Assembly (NCBI GenBank): GCA_009774155.1 | Contig: VSNE01000446.1 | Coordinates: forward strand, 1-9,449 | Direction of reading: 5' to 3' | DNA from: Lachnospiraceae bacterium | GTDB lineage: Bacteria; Bacillota; Clostridia; Lachnospirales; Lachnospiraceae | DNA: 9,449 nucleotides | Shown here: positions 1 through 6,133 of the stretch, piece by piece | Position numbering within the stretch: the stretch's first letter is position 1 | Layout: each line of letters opens with the position of its first letter | The notes under the pieces: generated by a model | What the model saw: only the letters and a program-made list of their open reading frames with translations | What the model was told of the DNA's origin: nothing | Databases searched by the model: none | Position numbers and translations under genes: made by a program

Positions 1-1
1 A

Positions 2-100
2 TATATAAGTAGATATATGTTTAGCGTGTCAAGCGTGTCAGAAATTAAAAAAGATATTGAAAACATGGGGTTTTTAAAGGTCACGGTTATATTTTTTTAA
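2..100 (+). other. Open frame running in from upstream; possible 3' end of a gene
   Basis: The frame that starts at base 2 is open to a TAA at 98-100 and would encode about 32 residues ending in KVTVIFF. It could be the C-terminus of an early-region gene cut by the window edge. It could also be noncoding DNA, because it contains a tandem 9-bp repeat (giving SVSSVS) and half of an inverted repeat. An ATG at 17 lies in this frame, but no ribosome site can be seen before it. I do not recognise the peptide. Confidence 0.2.
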
Positions 101-108
101 GCGTGACC
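23..108 (+). repeat. AGCGTGTCA tandem repeat plus GGTCACG/CGTGACC inverted repeat
   Basis: AGCGTGTCA occurs twice back to back (23-31 and 32-40). A third related copy, AGCGTGACC, lies at 100-108, and its near reverse complement, GGTCACGGT, lies at 79-87. The last two form a perfect 7-bp inverted repeat (79-85 with 102-108) around a 16-nt AT-rich spacer. This cluster lies directly before the regulator gene. It could be an operator or an mRNA hairpin in the leader. The repeats are seen; their role is inference. Confidence 0.45.
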
Positions 109-124
109 AGAAAGGAAGGTATAA

Positions 125-592
125 ATGGCTGAACATAAAAGAAAAAAGAGGGTTACACCATATGAAAAAGCTGTTAATTATTTATCACAGATCGAATATA
201 TAGACGAAATGATCGGTGAAAAGCAGGATATTATTGACAGTCTGCGGAGCAGCATCACAGGAACGTCAGCCAGTACGGAAAGTGAACGTATGCAGACCTC
301 CCCTAAAGACCGTTTAGGTGAAACCTGTGCAAAGATCGTTGACCTGTGCGAACAGCTGAACAAAGACATTGATTCTTTTGTAGATATGAAAGCGGAAGTC
401 ATACAGACCATAGATCAGTATGTCGATGACTTGAAAGAAAGACGTTTGCTGTATTTGCGCTATTTAAAGTTTATCCCTATTGAATCATGTGCTAAAGAAT
501 TGCACGTTTCACGGCGCACAGCATACAATTTACACAAGGCCGGTATTCACAAAATTTCTAACAAATTTAAAGACTTGCACAAAATTACATAA
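125..592 (+). CDS. Late-gene transcriptional regulator, DUF1492/ArpU-like with sigma-like HTH
   Basis: The protein has 155 residues, and the AAAGGAAGG ribosome site at 111-119 fixes the ATG. Residues 10-105 are charged and helical, probably coiled coil, with a Ser/Thr-rich break near 42-60, a layout typical of DUF1492 phage proteins. Residues about 108-145 (LYLRYLKFIPIESCAKELHV, then SRRTAYNLHKAG) have the form of a sigma-70 region 4/ArpU/RinA helix-turn-helix: an R-Y before the helix, an 'IA-L-hSRRT' turn and a histidine in the recognition helix. Families of this kind sit just before the terminase genes and are thought to drive late packaging and structural genes; RinA does so in staphylococcal phages. 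Here the gene is followed by a promoter-like region and terS, which fits. It acts on DNA in the cytoplasm. The family call is by pattern; activation of the next operon is inference. Confidence 0.75.
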   Translation: MAEHKRKKRVTPYEKAVNYLSQIEYIDEMIGEKQDIIDSLRSSITGTSASTESERMQTSPKDRLGETCAKIVDLCEQLNKDIDSFVDMKAEVIQTIDQYVDDLKERRLLYLRYLKFIPIESCAKELHVSRRTAYNLHKAGIHKISNKFKDLHKIT

Positions 593-615
593 ACTTGTAC
601 ATACAGATACTTGTA
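573..615 (+). repeat. Three ACTTG(C/T)A direct repeats before the late operon
   Basis: ACTTGCA at 573-579, ACTTGTA at 593-599 and ACTTGTA at 609-615 lie in the same orientation, with starts 20 and 16 bp apart. The last copy runs into the -35 candidate at 611-616. The first lies inside the end of the regulator gene. They are candidate binding sites for an activator such as the upstream DUF1492 protein. The role is inferred from position only. Confidence 0.35.
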
Positions 616-639
616 TTGCATTGTTTTCTGTAATACAAT
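611..639 (+). promoter_or_regulatory. Candidate late promoter overlapping an inverted repeat
   Basis: TTGTAT at 611-616 and TACAAT at 634-639 are separated by 17 bp. The -10 matches the vegetative consensus at 5 of 6 positions; the -35 matches at only 3 of 6, as expected for a promoter that needs an activator. TTGTATT (611-617) and AATACAA (632-638) form an inverted repeat that covers both boxes, so a bound regulator could block or recruit polymerase here. A transcript would start near 646, just before the terminator hairpin. Confidence 0.45.
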
Positions 640-664
640 GTAGGTGTCGAACAATACATGAATG

Positions 665-702
665 ACCTTCAAGGCGGGACGCTTTGAAGGTTGTTTTGTT
701 TT
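665..702 (+). terminator. Intrinsic terminator between regulator and terS
   Basis: ACCTTCAAGGC (665-675) pairs with GCTTTGAAGGT (681-691). This gives 11 pairs, including one G-U, around a GGGAC loop, and the T-rich tail TGTTTTGTTTT follows (692-702). The form is that of a rho-independent terminator. It would end the regulator transcript. It also lies downstream of the promoter candidate at 611-639, so late transcription from there would have to pass it. Confidence 0.75.
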
Positions 703-713
703 AAAGAGAAAAT

Positions 714-720
714 AAGGGGG
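714..720 (+). promoter_or_regulatory. Ribosome binding site that decides the terS start
   Basis: AAGGGGG ends one base before a GTG at 722, too close for initiation there. It lies 10 bases before an in-frame TTG at 731. The TTG is therefore the better start, and it makes terS one of two genes in the window with a TTG start. Confidence 0.6.
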
Positions 721-730
721 TGTGTTTGCT

Positions 731-1609
731 TTGTCAGACGGTAAGGATCTGCGGAAGGAAGCCTTTGAAATGTTTCAGCAGGGTTTTAAACTGGTGGACA
801 TAGCAAAGCAGCTGAATGTTCCTGCTGGCACTGTCAGACGATGGAAGCACAGTGACAAGTGGGAAATGAACGGGGCGGGCGAACGTTCGGAAAAAGCGAA
901 CGAAACAAACGCACAGACGAACGTTCACGAAGTATTTAAGCAGAAACGCCGTAAAAGGGTTTATTCAGATGTGCAGCAGGTAGAAAAGAACGCCGAACTT
1001 ACTGAAAAACAGCGGCTTTTCTGCCTTTTTTATGTCCGGTACTTCAATGCAACAAAGGCATATCAAAAAGCATATGGGTGTGCCTATTCAACGGCGTGTG
1101 CTGCGGGCTGGAAGTTATTGCAAAATACTGAAATCAAGGCGGCAATCATGGAACTGAAACAAGGCCGGTTGAATCAGCAGCTATTGGATGAATCGGACAT
1201 TTTTCAGAAGTACATGGACATAGCTTTTTCGGACATAACCGACTTTCTGACGTTCGGACAAAAGGAAGTTCCGGTCATGGGTGCGTTCGGCCCGATCAAG
1301 GTTGAAGATCCAGACACCGGGGAAAAAATACCTGTCACCAAAATAGTGAACGTTGTCCAGTTCAGGGGATCGGACGAAGTTGACGGGACACTGATTAGTG
1401 AGGTCAGACAGGGGAAAGACGGGGCCAGCATAAAACTGGCTGACCGTATGAAAGCGCTTGAATGGCTGTCTGAACATATGGACATGGCAACGCCTGAACA
1501 AAAGGCCCGTATGAAGAAGCTGGAAGCGGAAACTGAACGGATCAGGAACAGCGGCGGCGCAGAAGGTGAGGATGATGGCGTTGAAATCATTAACGACTGC
1601 CCCACCTAA
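731..1609 (+). CDS. terS: Phage terminase small subunit (XtmA/Terminase_2-like)
   Basis: The protein has 292 residues from the TTG chosen by the ribosome site; a GTG at 722 would add three. It binds the phage packaging site and hands DNA to the large subunit. Residues about 5-45 form a helix-turn-helix (AFEMFQQGFKLVDIAKQLNV, then GTVRRWK), like the N-terminal DNA-binding part of PBSX XtmA proteins. A charged, low-complexity linker follows. Residues about 88-141 carry the Terminase_2 core (LTEKQRLFCLFYVRYFNATK, then AYQKAYG), and the 'DITDFLTFG' stretch and acidic C-terminus are usual for the family. The 3' end overlaps the large-subunit gene by about 38 bp, which suggests translational coupling. 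Family assignment is confident; DNA site specificity cannot be read. Confidence 0.92.
   Translation: MSDGKDLRKEAFEMFQQGFKLVDIAKQLNVPAGTVRRWKHSDKWEMNGAGERSEKANETNAQTNVHEVFKQKRRKRVYSDVQQVEKNAELTEKQRLFCLFYVRYFNATKAYQKAYGCAYSTACAAGWKLLQNTEIKAAIMELKQGRLNQQLLDESDIFQKYMDIAFSDITDFLTFGQKEVPVMGAFGPIKVEDPDTGEKIPVTKIVNVVQFRGSDEVDGTLISEVRQGKDGASIKLADRMKALEWLSEHMDMATPEQKARMKKLEAETERIRNSGGAEGEDDGVEIINDCPT
881..926 (+). other. Pair of GAACGTTC palindromes within terS (candidate packaging site)
   Basis: The 8-bp palindrome GAACGTTC occurs at 881-888 and at 919-926, 38 bp apart, with further CGAACG/AAACG steps between. The pair lies in the linker-coding part of terS. In P22 the pac site lies inside the small-terminase gene, so a recognition site here is plausible. 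It is a hypothesis from repetition and position only. Confidence 0.2.
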
Positions 1610-2960
1610 AAAGAAACAGGTGCGGATCAGTGAAATTATAATACCGAAATATCAGGCTATATTCAACAATCGCACATATAAGCACATTATACTGACTTCT
1701 GGCCGTGCTGGTACGAAGTCCAGTTTTGCAGGTGTGCGTGGTATATATCAGCTTGTCAATGATGGTTCCGGTTCCGTGGTGGTGCTGCGTAAGCGCCATA
1801 ACAAGCTGCGGAAAACGGTATACAAGGAAATGCTGCGGGGTATTAACCGGCTGGGGATCAGCAAGAAAAAGTTTGAGATCACAAAGTCCCCTATGGAGAT
1901 CACCTATAAAAAGCACGGCAGCACAATGTATTTTGCCGGTTCTGACGGTATAGACGATACAAAAGGAATCATTGACGAAGATAAACCGATCAAGCTGGTC
2001 ATTCTGGACGAATTAACGGAGTTCTTTGACGATGGCGAAGGTGAGGATGAACTTCTGAACATTGAAGCTACTTTTGCCAGAGGAAACAAGGGTGATTTTC
2101 AAATGATCTACTTGTTTAACCCGCCAAAGAATCCGAACAGCGACATTATGAAGTGGCTGACCAAAATGAAGCAGCGGCCTGACTGCATCCACATTCATAC
2201 GGACTATAGGGATGTTCCCCCTGAATGGCTGGGGCCTGACCTGATACAGTCAGCAGAAACGCTGCACCTGATAGATCCACGTCAATATGAATGGGTATGG
2301 CTGGGTAAGTGTATAGGCATAGACGAAGTTATTTATTATATGTTCAGCCAGAAGCACATTGACCGGCCACTGACAGGAATTGACCGCTTTCCCATTATCG
2401 CCATCGGCGGGGACTATGGACAGCAGAACGCCACGACATTTCAGGCGGCAGGTCTGGACATGGCACACAGGAAGCTGCGGGGTCTGAATGAATATTACCA
2501 CAGCGGCAGGGAAAGCGGAAAACAGAAAGCCCCTTCCCTGTATGCAAAGGATTTTGTTCAGTTCGTTCAGTTGTTGGGTAAACAGTACGGAACGGAAGGT
2601 GTACGCTTTTTACTGTTTCTGGATCCTTCTGCTAAAGGTTTAGCGGAAGAAATCAAGCGGGCCTGTAGGGTTGCGGGGGTTCCCGTATCTGTCCGGGAAG
2701 CTGACAATGATGTGAAGCTGGGGATCAGCCGGACACAAAAGGCGCTGACCTTCAACATTTTATCCATTTCCCCCAAACAGGAAAACGCCATTGATGAATT
2801 TGGGGTGTACGGGTACGATCCAAAGTCCATTGAAAAGGGCAAGGAAGAACCGATCAAGTTAGACGATCACTGTATGGACGCTATCCGGTATATGGTCATG
2901 GGTATGTGGACGAAGATCAAGGCGTGGCTGCCTGTTTCGGAACAGGAAGATGAAAAATAA
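1572..2960 (+). CDS. terL: Phage terminase large subunit (PBSX/XtmB-like, Terminase_3)
   Basis: The protein has 462 residues from ATG 1572; GTG 1566 and ATG 1575 are alternative starts, and AAGGTGAGG at 1563-1571 suits 1572 or 1575. It is the packaging motor: an N-terminal ATPase pumps DNA into the procapsid and a C-terminal nuclease cuts the concatemer. Visible motifs are a variant Walker A, SGRAGTKSS (residues about 43-51, Lys49), Walker B VILDE (Asp146, Glu147) and the coupling motif YLFNPP. The RNase H-like nuclease acidic sites follow: GGDYG (Asp281), LFLDPS (Asp351) and LDDHCMDAIRY (Asp432, Asp436). All parts are present, and the length is usual for the family. It overlaps terS and is followed after 17 bp by the portal gene, where the complex docks. 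Confidence 0.95.
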   Translation: MMALKSLTTAPPKKKQVRISEIIIPKYQAIFNNRTYKHIILTSGRAGTKSSFAGVRGIYQLVNDGSGSVVVLRKRHNKLRKTVYKEMLRGINRLGISKKKFEITKSPMEITYKKHGSTMYFAGSDGIDDTKGIIDEDKPIKLVILDELTEFFDDGEGEDELLNIEATFARGNKGDFQMIYLFNPPKNPNSDIMKWLTKMKQRPDCIHIHTDYRDVPPEWLGPDLIQSAETLHLIDPRQYEWVWLGKCIGIDEVIYYMFSQKHIDRPLTGIDRFPIIAIGGDYGQQNATTFQAAGLDMAHRKLRGLNEYYHSGRESGKQKAPSLYAKDFVQFVQLLGKQYGTEGVRFLLFLDPSAKGLAEEIKRACRVAGVPVSVREADNDVKLGISRTQKALTFNILSISPKQENAIDEFGVYGYDPKSIEKGKEEPIKLDDHCMDAIRYMVMGMWTKIKAWLPVSEQEDEK

Positions 2961-2977
2961 TCAGGGAGTGAAAGACA

Positions 2978-4420
2978 ATGGATATTTTCAGTTATTTCAG
3001 GAACAAAGGGATCGACACGCTGAACCCTACATTTTACCGTCAAGTTGAAGTGTGGCGCAGCTGGTACAATTCCAATGTGCGAAAATTTCATAAATACAAG
3101 GTTTACCGTGGGAACGGCACTTCTGTGAACTGTACCCGGTATTCACTGGGGATGGGTAAAAAGGTGTGTGAGGATATGGCGGATCTGCTGCTGAATGAAA
3201 AAGTGACTATCACTGTAGCAGACCAGACCACAGACACCTTTGTGAAGAAAGTGCTGGAATCTAACACATGGGAAGAACTGGGGAATGAATATCAGGAATG
3301 GAAGTCTGCACTGGGAACCGTGGCCTATGTGGTGTATATCAAGGATGCCGTGGTGGACGAAGCCGGGAACATGACCGGGGGAACCGTGGGGATCAACTAT
3401 GTGGAAGCGGCCCATATTTACCCTACCAGCTGGCAGAATAAAGTGATCACAGAATGTATTTTCACATTCCCCAAAACATACAAGCGGAAAAAATACGTTC
3501 ATTTCCAGTATCACCGGATTGAGGATGTACCCAGTGAGAGCCGGAAACAGTATGTGATTGAAAACACGGTTGTGGAAAATACCACGGGAGCCGGGAAGGA
3601 ACTGACCGCAGAAGAATGGGAAGAAATACCTGCTTTCAGTGGTCTGGCTGAACGCATTGAAACGGGATCGGATCAGGCGCTTTTCATTATTGACCGGCTG
3701 AACATGGTGAACAATGCGGATGAAGATACTACTAACCCGATGGGCGTGTCCCTGTTCGCAAACGGCATTGACGCGATCCGCAAGATTGACCTTGAATATG
3801 ACAGCTATGCGAATGAATTTTCTTTAGGGCGCAAGCGGATCTTTGTGGCCCCGGAATTTCTGACCACACAGGGCGGGGATGCCGTCTTTGATCCACAGGA
3901 CACTGTTTTCTATGAGTTGCCGGAAGATTATTTCAAGGACACAAAGGAAGCGATGCATGAAGTCAATATGGAACTGCGGATTGAGGAACACAGCAAGGCG
4001 ATCAATGACGATCTGAACTGGCTTTCTTTCAAATGTGGTTTTGGTACTGACAGATACAAGTTTGAGGGCGGGCAGGTCAAGACCGCTACAGAAGTGATCA
4101 GTGAAAATTCCGATCTGTACCGCACTTTACAGAAGCATGAACTGGTGCTTGAACGGGTGCTGATCCAGCTGATCAAGACGGTCATCCGGGCCGGTATCAG
4201 CATAGGGATCCCCGGATTGCAGGAAAACACGGCGATCACTATTTCCTTTGATGACAGTATCATTCAGGACAAGGAAGCAGAAAGACAAAGTGACCGTCAG
4301 GACGTGGCGATGGGCGTTATGTCATTAGCTGAATACCGTGCAAAATGGTACGGTGAAACGCCTGAAAAGGCACAGCAGAACCTTCCTGAACAGTTCAATG
4401 ACAAGGATGTGATTCAGTGA
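2978..4420 (+). CDS. Portal protein, SPP1 gp6-like
   Basis: The protein has 480 residues, and AGGGAGTG at 2964-2971 fixes the ATG. Portal proteins form a dodecameric ring at one capsid vertex, nucleate head assembly and are the channel through which terminase drives DNA. The sequence follows the Phage_prot_Gp6 family. The N-terminal 'WRSWYNSNVRKFHKYKVYRG' (residues about 27-46) is followed by 'GKKVCEDMADLLLNEKV' and 'GTVAYVVYI' strands. The central part ends in 'HSKAINDDLNWLSFKCGFG', and the C-terminal 'KTATEVISENSDLYRTLQKH' helix is the hallmark region. The tail, with AEYRAKWYGETPEKAQQNLP, is also typical. Its last codon overlaps the next gene (GTGA), so the two are probably translated together. 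Confidence 0.93.
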   Translation: MDIFSYFRNKGIDTLNPTFYRQVEVWRSWYNSNVRKFHKYKVYRGNGTSVNCTRYSLGMGKKVCEDMADLLLNEKVTITVADQTTDTFVKKVLESNTWEELGNEYQEWKSALGTVAYVVYIKDAVVDEAGNMTGGTVGINYVEAAHIYPTSWQNKVITECIFTFPKTYKRKKYVHFQYHRIEDVPSESRKQYVIENTVVENTTGAGKELTAEEWEEIPAFSGLAERIETGSDQALFIIDRLNMVNNADEDTTNPMGVSLFANGIDAIRKIDLEYDSYANEFSLGRKRIFVAPEFLTTQGGDAVFDPQDTVFYELPEDYFKDTKEAMHEVNMELRIEEHSKAINDDLNWLSFKCGFGTDRYKFEGGQVKTATEVISENSDLYRTLQKHELVLERVLIQLIKTVIRAGISIGIPGLQENTAITISFDDSIIQDKEAERQSDRQDVAMGVMSLAEYRAKWYGETPEKAQQNLPEQFNDKDVIQ

Positions 4421-5583
4421 AAAGGGAATACCAGTCTTTGCTTCAAAACGGCATAGAGAAAAAATACCTGATGCTGGAAGAAGAAATTGAAAAGGACATA
4501 GTGCGCCGGATCCAGAAAGCCGGAAAAATAACTTCTGCTGCTGACTGGCAGATTCAGCGTTATATGGTGCTGGGACACAGTACGGAAGATGTTGAAAACA
4601 TTATCCGTTCAGCTGTAGGCGGTGACTGGGCTGACACATTCCGGCTGTATGATGAAGTCATAGAACAGGAATATGTCAGAAGCAAGGCCCTATATGAGCA
4701 GGTCAACGCCCACTTTGTCCCATATGAACAGAATTATGAATTGCAGCAACTTACCAATGCACTGATCCAGCAATCCAATGACGAACTTTTCAACATAAGC
4801 AAGTCACTGGGGTTCATGGTGGACATGGGCGGCGGGCGCAAGGTATTCACACCGCTGTCAGAGATATACAACGGGTATCTGGACAATGCGATCACCATGA
4901 TGGCATCCGGGGCCTTTGATTACAACACCATGATCCGCAAGGTTGTGGGAGAAATGACCGCTTCCGGGCTGCGAACGGTTGACTATGCTTCCGGCTACAG
5001 TAACAGGGTGGATGTAGCCGTCAGGCGGGCGCTGCTGACCGGGATGGGACAGCTGACCGGGCAAATATCCAGAATGAACGGTCAAGCGCTGGGAACAGAC
5101 AAATATGAAGTTGACTGGCATCCCGGAGCAAGGCCGGATCATGCAAAATGGCAGGGACGTGTCTGGACATACCAGCAGCTTGTAGATGTCTGCGGGCTGG
5201 GTTCCGGCCCCGGTCTGCTGGGCTGGAATTGCCGTCATACCTACTACCCTTTTCTGGAAGGGATTTCTGTCAGAAATTATTCTGATCAATGGCTGGCAGA
5301 AATGGACAGGAAGGAAGCGCAGAAAATCCCGTACAGGGGAAAAGAATACAATACCTATGAAGCAACGCAGAAACAGCGGCAAATGGAAACGGCGATGCGG
5401 GCGCAACGGGAAAAGGTGCAGCTGCTAAAACAGGGCGGCGCTGATCCTGACGATATTCTGAACGCACGGTGTAAATATCAGGCTATGCTTGACGAATATT
5501 CAGAGTTCAGCAAAAAGTTCAAACTTCCTGAACAGCGTGAACGGATATATTATGACCTGCGGGGCCGGTATGGAAATATCTGA
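4417..5583 (+). CDS. Minor head protein, MuF/minor capsid protein 2 (SPP1 gp7-like)
   Basis: The protein has 388 residues from a GTG that overlaps the portal stop. Proteins of this family bind the portal, are packed inside the head in few copies, and help with DNA ejection or procapsid assembly. The N-terminal half is helical. The MuF-type core shows W234-HPGARPDHAKWQGRVW and, further on, GLLGWNCRH (Asn271, Cys272, Arg273, His274) followed by YYPF. These are the conserved H-x-x-W-Q-G and N-C-R-H signatures of Phage_min_cap2/MuF proteins. Residues about 300-388 are highly charged and likely coiled coil. No toxin domain follows the core, unlike polymorphic-toxin MuF fusions. The stop codon falls in a 9-bp tandem repeat (GAAATATCT twice, 5573-5590), and the gene overlaps the next small frame by 14 bp. 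Confidence 0.92.
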   Translation: MKREYQSLLQNGIEKKYLMLEEEIEKDIVRRIQKAGKITSAADWQIQRYMVLGHSTEDVENIIRSAVGGDWADTFRLYDEVIEQEYVRSKALYEQVNAHFVPYEQNYELQQLTNALIQQSNDELFNISKSLGFMVDMGGGRKVFTPLSEIYNGYLDNAITMMASGAFDYNTMIRKVVGEMTASGLRTVDYASGYSNRVDVAVRRALLTGMGQLTGQISRMNGQALGTDKYEVDWHPGARPDHAKWQGRVWTYQQLVDVCGLGSGPGLLGWNCRHTYYPFLEGISVRNYSDQWLAEMDRKEAQKIPYRGKEYNTYEATQKQRQMETAMRAQREKVQLLKQGGADPDDILNARCKYQAMLDEYSEFSKKFKLPEQRERIYYDLRGRYGNI

Positions 5584-5761
5584 AATATCTGAACTGCCTA
5601 CAGGGTGGGTTTTTGGTCTGCGGAACGCTGAAACAAAGGAAGAACCGGACACGCCGCCGCTGATTGTTTATAAGTCGGATGGCCGGGTGGCTGATTTCTT
5701 CCCGCCTGAACACATGACTGAACTTCCGCAAATGAAATTGATTGAGGGGGACGAAGAATGA
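5570..5761 (+). CDS. Small conserved phage protein of unknown function
   Basis: The protein has 63 residues from ATG 5570, with GGGGCCGG just upstream; an in-frame ATG at 5552 would add six residues but has no visible ribosome site. It begins MEISEISELPTGWVFGL and has a proline-rich acidic middle, then VYKSDGRVADFFPPEHM and an acidic end. There is no signal peptide, membrane segment or catalytic motif. The 'GWVF-F-....-P-V-K..G-..-F-PPEH' pattern reminds me of small proteins found after MuF genes in Firmicute phages and, more loosely, of Imm35/YrhB-like immunity folds; that is a weak impression. Its ATGA overlap with the Prp-like gene implies coupled translation, so a role in head assembly or in assisting the protease is possible but unproven. 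Confidence 0.6.
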   Translation: MEISEISELPTGWVFGLRNAETKEEPDTPPLIVYKSDGRVADFFPPEHMTELPQMKLIEGDEE

Positions 5762-6042
5762 TCACGGTTCTGGTAACGCCAAACAGGATCCATGTATCAG
5801 GCCACGCAAACACGGCCCCACGGGGTTCAGATATTGTCTGTAGCGCCGTTTCTGCCCTTACGCTTACACTTATTAGGGGGCTGAAAGAAATAGCCCATAT
5901 GGGGCTATATGAAAGCGTAGAAGGAGGAAATATCTGTATTGAGTGGCAGAACATAAACGACACCGGCAAAGCGCTGGTTGATACATGGTTTTTGGGTATC
6001 TGCGGGATTGCTGCGGAATACCCGGTAATTGAATTTTTATAA
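5758..6042 (+). CDS. prp: Prp-like cysteine protease (DUF464), probable capsid/scaffold leader peptidase
   Basis: The protein has 94 residues, with ribosome site GAGGGGG at 5743-5749 and an ATGA overlap with the preceding gene. Prp is the Firmicute cysteine protease that removes the N-terminal extension of ribosomal protein L27. The family signature is intact: SGHA (His16) and, 12 residues on, GSDIVCSAVS (Cys28, with Asp25). The His-to-Cys spacing equals that of S. aureus Prp (His22, Cys34). The host gene normally lies between rplU and rpmA; neither is here. The gene instead fills the slot between portal/MuF and scaffold/capsid where phages keep a prohead protease, and no other protease is visible. 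Both following structural proteins start with an LQLFT leader resembling the L27 cleavage motif. Protease identity is strong by motif; the substrates are inferred. Confidence 0.88.
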   Translation: MITVLVTPNRIHVSGHANTAPRGSDIVCSAVSALTLTLIRGLKEIAHMGLYESVEGGNICIEWQNINDTGKALVDTWFLGICGIAAEYPVIEFL

Positions 6043-6054
6043 TGAGTGAATGAC

Positions 6055-6078
6055 GCATCCTGAAAAGGGTGCTTTTTT
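6055..6078 (+). terminator. GAAA-tetraloop hairpin with U6 tract before scaffold gene
   Basis: GCATCCT (6055-6061) pairs with AGGGTGC (6066-6072). This gives seven pairs, one of them T-G, closed by a GAAA (GNRA) loop at 6062-6065, and six T residues follow (6073-6078). It has the form of an intrinsic terminator in the 91-bp gap between the protease and scaffold genes. Because highly expressed capsid genes follow, partial termination, antitermination or an mRNA-end/processing role is more likely than a full stop. Confidence 0.6.
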
Positions 6079-6121
6079 CATGCCTGACGGGGCAATAAAT
6101 ACGGGACTATCACAGGAAAGT

Positions 6122-6126
6122 GAGGA
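6122..6126 (+). promoter_or_regulatory. Ribosome binding site that sets the scaffold start
   Basis: GAGGA, within AGTGAGGATG, lies seven bases before ATG 6134. This makes 6134 a better start than the in-frame ATGs at 6050 and 6080. The choice also puts the LQLFT motif at residues 8-12, the same place as in the capsid protein. Confidence 0.65.
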
Positions 6127-6133
6127 TGAAACC

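Noticed and set aside
480..665. A 61-codon + frame across the regulator end and the control region
   Set aside because: It overlaps the HTH coding region out of frame, has no ribosome site, and its Cys/His/Thr-rich sequence matches nothing I know.
722..730. GTG at 722 as the terS start
   Set aside because: The G-rich ribosome site ends at 720, leaving one base of spacing; TTG 731 has ten.
1204..1605. A 133-codon minus-strand frame opposite terS
   Set aside because: Its Ser/Phe/Pro-rich composition is that of an antisense reading of a charged helical protein, and no ribosome site is present. TerS is well supported here.
4858..5406. A 182-codon open frame on the minus strand within the MuF gene
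   Set aside because: It is rich in Pro, His, Cys and Arg with no known pattern, and it lies wholly across the conserved MuF motifs on the other strand. It is a shadow of the real gene.
5758..6042. Prp-like gene as the host ribosomal prp locus
   Set aside because: The host gene lies between rplU and rpmA, and neither L21 nor L27 is here; all neighbours are phage structural genes.
6038..6043. A perfect TATAAT at the end of the Prp-like gene as a promoter for scaffold/capsid
   Set aside because: No -35-like hexamer lies 16-18 bp upstream, and the box contains the TTA-TAA end of the gene, so it is probably chance.
6050..6133. Earlier starts for the scaffold protein (ATG 6050 or 6080)
   Set aside because: 6050 would start before the hairpin without a clear ribosome site, and 6080 relies on an AGGG inside the stem. 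ATG 6134 has a good site and places LQLFT as in the capsid protein.
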